Position numbers and translations under genes: made by a program. A stretch of 64,000 nucleotides of DNA from assembly GCA_049999765.1 (NCBI GenBank), contig JBNGIQ010009427.1, positions 108,974 to 172,973 of the forward strand, written 5' to 3'. Below, one piece after another: positions 9,286 through 19,578 of the stretch. How positions within the stretch are numbered: the first letter of the stretch is position 1; every line of letters starts with the position of its first letter. This DNA is from Phaeoceros laevis (lineage: Eukaryota; Anthocerotophyta; Anthocerotopsida; Notothyladales). A model generated the notes under the pieces. That model saw only the letters and a program-made list of their open reading frames with translations. It was not told the origin of the DNA and did not search any database.

Positions 9286-10217
9286 TCAGAGCGCCCCCAC
9301 TATGTCTCTAAGGCCTAGCAAATCTTGCGCAATGCCACCGGGTCCAGCTGTGGAGGAGTCTTCGTCATTTGAGCCCTCCATGCGATCAGACAGTACCTTC
9401 TGCATCCACTCCTTAATGGAGTGGATGGTCATACCCGTTTGGGTGGACTTCTCACGCCTGGCCTTCGACATGAATGAGAAACGCTTCTTTTTAGCCTTGG
9501 ACTTCTTTGGCAGCCAACCCTGAGGTAAGCACACGATGAAGGCAAAGTTGCCCCAAGAGTCGAAGCCGGCAGACCCCGGCATATAAAACTCCTGCTCTTT
9601 TACCAGAAAATTGATGACTTTCTGATCGCTGTGTGGAGCCACCACTTTGCCTGTCCCTACTGTCAGTGGCCCGTCTTCCTCGTCCTCTTTCCTGTGGCCA
9701 AGAATGTAGACCTTATGTCCTGGTTTGTAAGACCCTCCATATGCCCTGCTGGTATCCATCCTCAGAGGAGCCAAATCGGAAGGTAAATCTTCACAGGTCA
9801 CAAGTGTTAGGTCATGCTCACGCTCTGTGACAAAGAATCTGTTGGGGCATTCAACCGGTTTCCGGATTAGCACGGGTTTTATAGACACCAGACTGCCGTG
9901 CTCTCCATTTGCTGCCAGGAATTAAAACCCATGTTCCATACTGACCTGCGAGGATTCAGCTTGCGGCTGACGGTGGTGTCATTGTGTTTGAAGGTAACCT
10001 CGCAATCAAAAGCTGGTCCAGGGTTCGGCAGTGTACGGTGTGTGGTAAGCAGCCAGTCCTTGTGAATAAGGATGCAAGTGGCTTGACCATGCTCATCCTT
10101 GATGGAGGGGCCAGTCAAAGTGCCTATCGCTGACTCCAAATCTCGAACGTATCCGTGGACGTTGAACGCGGCATTTCCCGCTCTTCGCAGGCACATGCAA
10201 CTAGGTTGGCCTGCCAT
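9286..10217 (-). CDS. PA-clan (trypsin-like) serine peptidase-like protein
   Basis: Two exons, 9946-10217 and 9286-9892, joined across a 53-bp GT-AG intron, give 292 aa. The three triad positions of a chymotrypsin-fold peptidase can be read in order and with sensible spacing: His60 in LLTTHR, Asp118 in EHDLTLV, and Ser198 in MPGSAGFDSWG. There is no signal peptide; the start is MAGQPSCMC. A basic stretch (KKSKAKKKR) follows the catalytic region, and the tail is acidic and Ser-rich. The nucleophile context GSAG differs from the usual GDSGG, so activity is not certain. Intracellular PA-clan proteins of unknown role exist in plants. It sits head to head with the dienoyl-CoA isomerase gene, only 209 bp apart. 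Confidence 0.65.
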
Positions 10218-10426
10218 GCTGTGTGAAAAAATTGGCTAATCTGTCCAGAAGATCTCGTATCCTCTGCAAAAACCCACCATCAGCCGTGGAGATGGTGGGT
10301 GCAGAGTAGCCTTTTTTGGTAGGAGATGGGGAAGAATCATACCGTTACAGACATGTCATCAAGGGGTCCAACCATATCTCGGGGACGTAATGGAACCAAA
10401 CATCGCGGACAGTGCGGTGATACGGG
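10218..10426. promoter_or_regulatory. Shared divergent promoter region with hairpin
   Basis: These 209 bp separate two divergent start codons, so both core promoters must lie here or overlap the 5' UTRs. A stem-loop is visible: ACCCACCATC at 10272-10281 pairs with GATGGTGGGT at 10291-10300. CTCTGC and GCAGAG pair further out (10262-10306). No clear TATA box was seen. Confidence 0.4.
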
Positions 10427-11314
10427 ATGGCAGGAAAGGGGCAGCACCCAGACCTCGTAGAAGATTGTGGGAAGCTGGCCATGGCGGATCAGAGGTGGAA
10501 GAGGGTACGAGTCCGGGGTCCCGATGCAAATGGAGTCACACAGCTCACCCTCAATCGGCCGGAGCGCCTGAACGCCGTGGACGGGGTGCTCTTCGACGAG
10601 CTGCCGGCAGTGCTGGGGGTGCTGGATGCCGACCCCGATGTGCGCATCGTGGTCCTGGACGCCAACGGGCCACACTTCTGCGCGGGCATTGACCTGTCGT
10701 CTCTTGCCGATGCAGGCGCGGGACGGAAGGGTGAGGATGCTGGCAGAGCGAGAGAGCGGTTTCGGAGGGACATCCTTCGCATGCAGGCTGCCTTCACAGC
10801 TCTGGAGGAGTGCCGGAAACCTGTAGTTGCAGTCATCCATGGCGCTTGCATCGGAGCTGGAATTGACATGGTGACAGCCTGCGACCTACGATACAGCACG
10901 GAGGATGCGCTTTTCTCTGTGAAAGAGGTGGATTTGGCCATCACTGCAGACCTTGGCACTCTGCAGCGTCTACCTCGAATTGTAGGTGAGCCCAAAGCTA
11001 TGGAGCTGGCTCTAACCGGGAGGCGCTTCAATGGCAAAGAAGCCAAGGCACTGGGCCTGGTGAACGATGCTTTTGCATCAAGGGAAGCGATGGTGGATGC
11101 TGTCGGGATTCTGGCCACAGATATTGCATCGAAGTCCCCTCTTGCAGTCATAGGAACCAAGGCCGTGCTTGTGAAATCCAGGAACTTGTCTGTGGCTCAG
11201 GGTCTGGATTTCGTTGCGACCTGGAATGCAGCTATGCTCATGTCCAGCGAGGATGCCCGAGAAGCCCTTGAAGCTCAGAGGAGTAAGAGGAAGCCCCATT
11301 TCTCGAGATTGTGA
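10427..11314 (+). CDS. DCI1: Delta(3,5)-Delta(2,4)-dienoyl-CoA isomerase, peroxisomal
   Basis: Crotonase-fold enzyme that isomerises 3,5-dienoyl-CoA to 2,4-dienoyl-CoA during beta-oxidation of unsaturated fatty acids. The single exon encodes 295 aa. Oxyanion-hole segments are at GPHFCAGIDL (81-90) and HGACIGAGID (138-147). The three acidic residues known from rat ECH1 are conserved with the same spacing: Asp147, Glu167 in SVKEVDL, and Asp175 in TADLGTLQRLP. This distinguishes it from ordinary enoyl-CoA hydratases. The protein ends in SRL, a type 1 peroxisomal targeting signal. The ATG at 10427 is the first in frame; a second Met at about residue 19 (ADQRWKRV) could also serve. The lack of introns is unusual among its neighbours. 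Confidence 0.93.
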   Translation: MAGKGQHPDLVEDCGKLAMADQRWKRVRVRGPDANGVTQLTLNRPERLNAVDGVLFDELPAVLGVLDADPDVRIVVLDANGPHFCAGIDLSSLADAGAGRKGEDAGRARERFRRDILRMQAAFTALEECRKPVVAVIHGACIGAGIDMVTACDLRYSTEDALFSVKEVDLAITADLGTLQRLPRIVGEPKAMELALTGRRFNGKEAKALGLVNDAFASREAMVDAVGILATDIASKSPLAVIGTKAVLVKSRNLSVAQGLDFVATWNAAMLMSSEDAREALEAQRSKRKPHFSRL

Positions 11315-11726
11315 AATACCTTTTAGTTACTGTCTACTGTACACGCACACTATGGAAACTTTGTAGGACATGTTAGACTGGATACATAGAGTAGTAAGGG
11401 TACCAGCTAGTCTGTGTATATATGTAGATTCTTTCCAGCATCCAAGTGTTTTCAATTTGTCAACTTCATATGAAACCACCCGTCTTGCTAGTCGCTAACA
11501 TGGAAGGACACCAAGAACGCTGGTCCGTTTCTACTCTCTTCGTTACTTTCTGCTCGATAGTGTTGCCACTGCAGCAATCAGGTGGAGACAACCAAAATCT
11601 TTGCACTAGTATACAGGCCTCAGCGTTTACAAAAAATGCTCCCTTAATACAGGTTTTAGTCAAATTGTTCTATTCTAAGCTTTCCTGGACTGACAATTGA
11701 AACTCCGTCATAACTGGCTCATCTAC

Positions 11727-14700
11727 TCAGGATTCAGGCTCGGCAACGAATGGCTTGTCACTTGCACCAAGTCTGTAGATCTCGGTAGTGTCATTACAAG
11801 AAGCAGCAGCATGACCCTCGGCAGCTGCACAGATGGCTGACCGCTTTGTACATGTTACCTCGGTGGACAAATGGAAGTTTGGTTGAAGTCCAGCTTCACA
11901 GATTTGGAGAGTAGCACTGTCAGAATCAGTGCTCTGCGTGCACGATCCTACCTGTTAGAAGAAGTAGTGAGACAATTTCTGCCCTGACACATCCAATTTG
12001 AATCAACACATGTTCCCAACCAGCAGAACACAACCAGGCTGCAGCACTGTGAAAGCATGAAACCATCCACTTACATGCACACAGGGCCTCCAGTAGAGAC
12101 AGAAAAGAGCTAGGGTAAGAAACAGTGAACAGCAGACACATCTCGGTACATACGTTGGTATTTGCAATAGTAGTCGGCTCATCTTTTTGCCCCCTCTGCT
12201 CATGTGCTCCAACGGCTGAAAACTCTGCTGATGACAAGCTGACAGAGGATCGAAACTGAAGGGCTGGGTATGTTGTGGTAGCTGCTGAGTGATGCCAGGA
12301 ATGCTTATCCACTAACTCAGTCTGCTGCTGAGGGTCATTGAGGAATGACTCGTTAGCCTGCTCCACAGTCATCAATGTACTCACAGTTGCTTGCCTGGTG
12401 TCTTCCCATGACGCAGTGAACCGATGAAACAAACTGATCGTAGACAATTGCTGATCTTGACACGAGACAGCAAATTGAGAAGGAGTGGACGAATGCTCCT
12501 GGTCACAATGTGAGGAAGATGAACTTGTCCAACTGGGAAGTGGGAGAAAACTAAGAACGGGGATGTCAGACAAACCAGCGGGTAATAGAGGTGTTGTGAC
12601 AGGGGATTGGTGTGCTGCCAGGGTCATACTAAACGATTGTGGCAGCAGAGGAGGTACAACAGAGATAACAGACGTTGAAGGCTGAACAAAACTTGAATCC
12701 CGAACTGCAGCTGGAAGGTCAGATGGTGCAAAAGAGTAGTGCAAACCTGAAGTGCTTAACGGGCAGGGACAATAGTATGGTGCAAGAAGTGACGTGGATA
12801 TTGGAATATATGGTGAACGAGGTGGGATGGTACAAGGACTTACCGATGGAACAAAAGTAGAGGACGGAAGAGCAGCGTCAGCAGACGGATCCACCGGCAA
12901 ATCCAGGAAACTATGTGTAACTGACAAACTGGGATTCCAGCTTACACTGTTATCCCCTTGCACACATGGGATGTGCTGTAAGGATGTGTACAGCCCTGCA
13001 CTATGACTTGTTGGTACTCCTACATCATCATCTTGGTTCGACCATATAGAAGTGCGAGTACTCCATGAATTCTGTATGCTGCCAACATCAAGTGCGTTTC
13101 TCAGAGTGCTTGTGCTGTACCCAACTGAAACACTGGAAGCACCGGTGATACATGTGGCATTGCTGCAAACTGGATCACATCTTGGCCTTCCCACCACTGA
13201 CGGCACACATCTTGAACTCAAAGATCCGGCTACAGTTGCATTCCACGCTTGACCAGTTTGGAAGATTGAACTGCTTGAGCCAGCCAGCGAAGTTATCCCA
13301 CGAAGCTCTTGCCTGCTCTCACCCAGTTGTGATATCAAGGACATATGGGACATGTGATGCCAAGGTCTTGGCAGAGGTGAAGAACCTGGAATCGATAACT
13401 GATTTGACGTTCTCTGCCGTGACAAATTATCACTAGCTGTACAGCCTGAGCCTGAGCCTCCCATCAATGAGGTTTGCAGCTGAGTTGGTGTGGAACTTAT
13501 GGCACTGCGTACATAACTTGCTAACAAATCTAGCCTCGAATCCTGAAGGCCAGTCAGCCCTGCTAGTGTTGGTTGCCTGGTTAGCAGGTCTTTCATCTGA
13601 GAATCAAGAACAGTCAATGAGGTTTGAAAGATTAGACGAGAAGGGAAGTGGTCTGACCCTCAAAAGCCAAAAAAAAGTTTGACGACAGCTGACCTTAGCA
13701 ATCAATTCTCCGCCCCTTGCTTTAGACTTCTCTGATTGCCAAAAGTAGGTTAGATTGCCTTCTGGGAGCTTCAAAACAAACGTTCTCCCAGAAGAGTCTT
13801 CCACAAGTTCCTCAAGGGCAACGGTGACGGTATTGGAGTTAGGACTCATTACGGCCAGTCTTTCCAACACTCCATTGTCACCAACATATGATAGCCGCAA
13901 CTCTGAACTTGGCAGCATTGTCAAGCTTAGGTAGCCTCTGCATCAAAACACATTTCGTGCTTAACACTTAACTGTAAATGAGACCGGATACAACAAGGAA
14001 CCATGTGAATAATCAAACATCCGATAGACCTGGTGGTGATTGGTCGGAGAGTACGCCCATGTTGCAAGACCTTTCCGACCCTTACTGATACAAGGGGGGC
14101 ACAGAGGCAGCGGGCAAGCTGACCTAATTCGTGCAGCTTGAAGTGCTGTTAACATGCATTTTTCAAAATGCAGCGTGATTAGTTTTCAGATTGCCCAAAA
14201 CTGGCTTGCAAAGGGACCAATCAACACAGTCTTAGATGACTTTCCAGGATGTATACCGGTGACCTTATAACGAGAAAAATTCACAGAAAACAGCTTAAAC
14301 TTGAAACTTTTTACTGTTTCCTGGCGGCCCCAATTGGAAGTACAAGTGTTCCAGCCAAAGACACCCAAAACAATCCATACCTGCCACATAGCAGGACTGG
14401 AAGGGTGTTTGCAACAAAAATCACAGATGCTCACAAAAATCACCAAATGCTCAATGCAGCTGCTACAAGCTGTGTTGAGCATCTCCTGGGTAACTTGCGA
14501 CAAGGACAGTCAACGATCTTGCCAGGATAACTATCCTCGCACAGCCCATCCAGTCAACGACAGAAACGGTGCAAGCACTTCAACGTAGCTGTACTAAAAC
14601 ATAACGGCGCTGCCACTCTGAGGTAATCGACCCACAACACGACTCTATTCCAGAAGAAGTATGCAATATCCATAAGGAGATTATTAGCTAAAACAAGGCA

Positions 14701-15013
14701 GCAGCCCTTGAACACGGACTTCAGCAATCTGAAAGCAACAGTTCATCAAACAGATAATGACAGGCGATGGCTAGGAACACACCTGCCCGAGATGTGCAAG
14801 CAGCTGGTCGTCCGATCCCAAGCACGGAAAATTCCACCTCAATAATGGATTCAGCCGCTCATCAGCACGACAGGCCCCAAGAACTTGCATATCTAGGGCA
14901 TGCAGCCACCTCAACGATCCATCCTCCCTGTCTGCTTGCCGCATAACCATGTCCAACTCACGCCGACCAGTCAAAATGTCGCTCAAAGGCCCTCCTCCAT
15001 CCTGTGGCCTCAT
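11727..15013 (-). CDS. Plant protein with Rpn13/Pru-like domain and long Ser/Thr-rich tail
   Basis: I reconstructed five exons: 14783-15013, 14030-14145, 13694-13937, 12154-13596 and 11727-11951. All have GT-AG borders and join in frame to 752 aa. The N-terminal part has LHALDMQVLGACRADERLNPLL, then ARCLCAPLVSVRVGK. Next comes a pleckstrin-like block (SSGRTFVLKLPEGNLTYFW, SEKSKARG) that recalls the Pru ubiquitin/proteasome-binding domain of Rpn13. DLLTRQPTLAGLTG and LDLLASYVRSA follow. The large fourth exon is a Ser/Thr/Pro-rich, probably disordered region. I recall an uncharacterised plant family with the same order of blocks. Proteasome or ubiquitin binding is inference only. A broken copy lies inverted at 21965-23055. 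Confidence 0.75.
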
Positions 15014-16146
15014 CTGATCTGGCTCAAGAGTACTCCTCTCCGCGCCATTCCCCACCAGCTGCACGCTGGACCTAGCTCGCTCCCTGCCTACATCTATCCC
15101 CCCCGTCCGCTCTACACATCCGTGGAAGACGCGTAGCACGCCTCGGCCCCCTGATAATTCACACCCTGCGACGACGCAATTGCAACCGCAACTTCAGTGG
15201 AGCCGATCGGCGGGAAAAAGGCGTAAGAAACCTCAATCTGCACCGAGGTCACACCGGAGGTCGTCAATCCCTGGCCTTCGGAGCCACAGCCGGCGCTGCA
15301 AATGGCCACCCCGCTCACATGTGTGCTTGCGGAAGGGTCAGACGTAGGGCAGTGGACATCGTGACACTCTCCTCCGCCATGCCCCAGGCTGCAGCGATCT
15401 CCGGACCCGTCTTCCTGGCCCCCAGTTACTCGTTCCGCAACGCCATCGTCCACTCCCGATACCATTCTTCCGAGCAAGTAAGCCAACATTCAGCGGCCTC
15501 AATCTGGAAGCAAATCCAGCTCCATCCTCCAGCTCAGAACCGCAGACGCAATCGAGCCCCGGAAATTAGCGCGCGTACATGTACAGTGAGAAACCCCAGG
15601 GAATTGCGCTTGGCGAGGTGGCGAGGGTTTGCAGTGAGCTGGTATGCAACCACCTGTCCTTCCGGGTCGGATTTCCTCGGTTCTGAAAAGAAAGTCTGGC
15701 GCCTGTACGAGCTCGTGCACCGGCGCGTGCGGATCCCCGAGCCAAGTGGACGAACTTGGACCCTTGATTTCATGGAAGATGGTAATAAAAAGAACAGTTC
15801 CCGTAAACTTCGGCAGCTTCTCTAGATTTGGCAGCAGGCACGTGGCGGGAAGTCACAGGAAAGTTCCAACACTTCTGCTGCTGTATACAGTGTATAGATA
15901 TTCAGAATTTCAGAATATTCTGATCAAAAGAAAAGAAAAGGCGAGCTGGCGGTGGGGTTATTATTTTAGGACATTAGCAGAAAGGTGCACTCCGGTTAGC
16001 AAAAAGCAGCGATCCGTGCAGTTGTACGACCACACAGTTGATGGTGGCAGGCATCATGACCCTCCTAGATCAAAACGCACTTTGATTTAACATGTACTTT
16101 GGTACTGGCTGAGCAAAAGGACACTCAACTGGAGCAGAGTGTGATA
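15014..16146. other. Upstream region, no gene recognised
   Basis: This holds the promoter and 5' UTR of the Pru-like gene. An ATG-started frame at 15319-15825 (plus) and another on the minus strand lack recognisable domains and are most likely chance in GC-rich sequence. Confidence 0.4.
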
Positions 16147-16219
16147 CGCCGCCCGGGGGGCTCGAACCCCCGACCACAAGGTTAAGAGCCTTGCGCTCTA
16201 CCAACTGAGCTAGGGCGGC
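16147..16219 (-). tRNA. tRNA-Lys (anticodon CUU)
   Basis: The reverse complement folds into a standard 73-nt cloverleaf. The acceptor stem GCCGCCC pairs with GGGCGGC and the discriminator is G. The D-arm holds GCTC-AGTTGGTA-GAGC, the anticodon loop CTCTTAA gives CUU, and the T-arm is GGGGG-TTCGAGC-CCCCC. There is no encoded CCA and no intron, as expected for a nuclear gene. A- and B-boxes (TAGCTCAGTTGG, GGTTCGAGCC) are intact. Confidence 0.97.
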
Positions 16220-16559
16220 TTCCCAACTTTACCGAATTATGCAATTGATACCCTTGGAGACATTTGGGATCCTTTTTTTTTAAAAGATCGCTTTATCACA
16301 GCAGTTGAAATTCATCTTCATCACAGCCATTGGATTTCCAGCAAGAGTTTCAATCAGCCTTCTGTTGCTTTTCTTGTCCACAGCTACCCAGGACCTGCTG
16401 ATGAGTATGTGCTTTCTCTGTCAACTCTAACATTTACATGCAGTAATTATAAGAGGTCACACAGTTCCTCGTGGTGGAATCCGCCTACCGCAAAGGTCTA
16501 GATTTCTTAATCATGCTCAATCCAGCTTTGGCCAGGCTTCAAATTTTTCCATGAACCTT

Positions 16560-17035
16560 ACAGTTTCTTTAGTTGTCGGAAGTCCATCACCTCCTTTGCT
16601 TGGTCCACTAGCCCCACATCTGTGTAGAAGTTCGACATCAAAAGATATGCGGCAGAGTGCTGTGGCTGCAAACGCAACGCACAAAGGAAGGCCTGTTATG
16701 CTAGTCTAGTACTACCTTGTGATGTTTTCGACAAGCACCCAGCAAACACAGCCACAATGACAAACTAGTCTGCATTGGCATTCCTGACAGCAAATTTCCT
16801 ATAGCCGTGAAGCACCCAGCACGCCCAAGGAGATCCACCATTGTTACATAATGTTCTAGTTCAGGATTTATATGTGCAAACATCTCTGCTCATGGATTCG
16901 AAGTAGTCAATACCTCGGTCCACTAGGCCAGCATGGCTGCACGCAGAGATAAGCGAGCTGAATGTGACTGCATTTGCCTTCACACCTGCCAGCATCAATT
17001 TGTCAAACAAACGCATCTTAGTCTCCCAGCGAGGA
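16560..17035 (-). pseudogene. Pentatricopeptide-repeat (PPR) gene relic
   Basis: Minus-strand fragments match the end of a PLS-type PPR protein in the right order but in different frames. They are MRLFDKLMLAGVKANAVTFS and ACSHAGLVDRGIDYFESMS (about 17030-16885), then ELEHYVTMVDLLGRAG and LWLCLLGACRKHH (about 16860-16705), then AAYLLMSNFYTDVGLVDQA (about 16670-16570). The last two blocks resemble the PPR E domain used by organellar RNA-editing factors. Frame changes and stops between the blocks, and no upstream repeats, mark it as a dead fragment. Unseen introns could explain one break but not all. Confidence 0.7.
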
Positions 17036-18163
17036 ATCTCAGGTTCAAGTGAGAGGTTGAGGGAGGTTGAGGGAGAGGCCGAGGGAATGGGAGATACCGA
17101 AGAAAAGGGAGATACCGAGACAACTAAATGCAGCCCTCCCGATTCCCTAATTTCGAAACAAACAAAAATGTTCCTCAACTTGACGTCTCTACTTTGAGAA
17201 CCATACCCGGAAGTACATCGATTACCTTATTAGAGACCATGAGGGAACAGCTGATGCAAAAAGATTTTCAACTTACAGAAGCCGGAACTTCGTCAGGACA
17301 AGTCAGTACCACTTGAACATATTCCATGTCTCACGAGAACGGTTTGCTCCATGTCAAAGGTTACTATGGGGGCAGAACCCACTGAGTCATGTTGGCATCC
17401 TGTTAACACCGTGAGTAAAGAACACTAAAGAATCCTGACAGGAGGAGTGGAGGGCACGGCTGGTATTAATTGATAACAGGCAGGCTGCTCCTTTATACTG
17501 ATGTGTTCAGCACAAGCAGATTGGGACAGAGAATGGCATTTGGGTAGAAGAGCATAGTATTGAGAGGACCTGCAGTATGTCTTGTTCTTGCGACATACTT
17601 CTATGCGTGGCATTTTGGAAGCACAATATCAAGCCTATCTAGACATGCCAGGGAGCGGAGGTCCGCCCAGGAAAATGCTGAAGAATTTCATGTCGCAACC
17701 AAATCAGACTTTCAGTAGACATTTGACTCCCTTGCCAGAACACAGACACAGATGGCTGCAGTCAGCAGGTCCTTCCTACTAACAGGTAGAAGCTGTACAG
17801 CACCAATAAGCACTGGCAGGCTATGCCTAATTAGCATGCACGGTGGCCGGCCCATATGAAGCGTCCGGTTGTGGTGAGAAGGAGGTCCTGGTCTTGCACG
17901 GCGCTGTTGTAGCACATCCGGACATCTCAGGGGACGTATCAAACTTGTGACAGCCCTTGCTCAGCTCTGGTGACTGCACACTGTGACCGATGCCGATACT
18001 AGGTGCAAGGGACAACCGAATAAACTGAATCCAATAATGTACCGCACTGTCTCCAGCTAGTGATAAAGTGGACCCAATATTGTTCAAAGAATGTCAAATA
18101 CATCTTCTACGGAATCGGAAATCACGGGATAGGTTGAAAGAATGCTAAGGTTTACAGGACTGT
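17036..18163. other. Intergenic, no gene recognised
   Basis: A purine-rich GAGGTTGAGGGA-type repeat tract lies near 17055-17085. Otherwise only short unconvincing open frames occur. Confidence 0.5.
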
Positions 18164-18905
18164 CTACTCAGACCCAGCTTCTAATGGCTGTGTCGAGACC
18201 TTAACATAGTAAGCAATACCGAACAACACTAAAGGCAGGCCAACTTGAAGGAGCTTCCATCCCACCCATGACGACTGTTGTTGTTGGGTGCTGGTAACGG
18301 TCTTTGCTTCCTGGACAGGTGCCTTGCTTGCAACAGCTGTTGCGGGTTCCTCCACATCCCCAATGTAGAAATCCGCAAGTTGTTCCCTTGCTGTGCTACT
18401 GTGTCCAATGTCCTCAAACTCATCAGACGCCTCTTTACCTGGGAGTTCAGACAGCCAACCAAGGGCGAGACAGTGAGCTTATGCCTCGTAAGTCACAGAG
18501 TACTTACGCTTTTACAGCTCTCATTCCCAAATTCCATTAAGCAAGCCACAATGAAGTGCCAGTCAACGAACTTGCTGCAAAGACCACGGCTAGTCACACT
18601 TGTCTACCCTCAACCACCCGAAAGAATCTCACCAGCGTTGTCCAGAAGAGTGTCGTCACCGCCAGGATGCTCTTCCAAAAATTTGGTCACGTCATAGACC
18701 TGCCAAAACACGCTTGCAACAGGTAAGGACGCTACAAGCTCAGAATCTGCCAAGGTCTAAGCCTCCCTTCACAATCCCTGCAGTCCTTCCCAAAGTTGGA
18801 AGCCACGCATACCTTGCCATGTATGACCAACCAAACATCCTCACGGGTGTTGTGCTTGGCAATCTCAGCTAGCGTGAACTTCTTCACAACTTTCTGATCC
18901 GCCAT
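18164..18905 (-). CDS. CB5: Cytochrome b5, ER tail-anchored
   Basis: Small heme protein that donates electrons to fatty-acid desaturases, hydroxylases and some P450s on the ER surface. Three exons, 18813-18905, 18633-18699 and 18164-18438, encode 144 aa. The axial heme ligands are His42 in the EEHPGGD motif and His66 in DIGHSS; their 24-residue spacing is canonical. The N-terminus (KKFTLAEIAKHNTREDVW) is typical. A short linker rich in Ala, Thr and Gln leads to one C-terminal membrane helix (LLQVGLPLVLFGIAYYV) and a short luminal tail, so it is a tail-anchored protein. It could serve the P450 at the window start, but the distance gives no special support for that. Confidence 0.95.
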
Positions 18906-19310
18906 GATAAACGTGGCCAACACCTGCCAAACCCAGAACGAACGCTGCCTGCGAGAATCTCAGCTGCTCCCGCACTCTCCCAACACCGGCTACGACAAAT
19001 CAGCGCGTCACGAGAGCAAGCCGACCGCGAGCTGGAAGTCACTCACTTTCTCTATCGCCGCCTCCCTCACCGGCCAAAGGGTACCTTTATGACGCATAAG
19101 CCGGTCCAGATACCCGGCGCCAGTCCAAGTAGATGCCGCGAGGAAAGAGAAAGCATCGGTTGCTGGACCAACCAATTACCAGTAGTCTCCCAAACGTGAA
19201 AAGTTCGAAGCCTGCGATGCACCTTCCTCAGACCTGCACCCGTTCTATACTTTCTACAGTTTAGTTGTAGAACAGGAGGCCGTCAGGCGCTAGTTTAGGG
19301 GCGGTCTCAA

Positions 19311-19355
19311 GTTGAACCGCTACAGCTTCTTTCCAAGAAGCTGTAGCGGTTCAAC
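19311..19355. repeat. Perfect 21-bp inverted repeat with 3-nt loop
   Basis: GTTGAACCGCTACAGCTTCTT is followed by TCC and then its exact reverse complement. The stem is 21 bp without mismatch. It lies upstream of the cytochrome b5 gene and downstream of the TSSC4-like stop. The CTGTAGCGG core also occurs in the hairpin at 6900-7002. Confidence 0.9.
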
Positions 19356-19578
19356 AACCCACCGGGAACCTATCCTGCTATTCAAGAACCGGAGTTACCG
19401 GACACAACTCTGACCAGCCTCTAATCATACTGCTTGCATAGTCACTTGTGTTAAGGCTGGGCAAACGACACCTGTACAGCGGGGAAGGGTGGGTCTCTCA
19501 CTACCCTCAGACGGTAACCTACCAAACTACAGTGGAACTTTCATAGGTTTCCGATGCCGTCTGGAGCGGATAGAGATG

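Noticed and set aside
12485-13682. Plus-strand open frames opposite the Pru-like gene
   Set aside because: They are shadows of the large Ser/Thr-rich exon on the minus strand and show no domain.
15319-15825. ATG-started 168-codon frame on the plus strand
   Set aside because: Basic, low-quality composition, no motif, and located in the 5' region of the opposite-strand gene.
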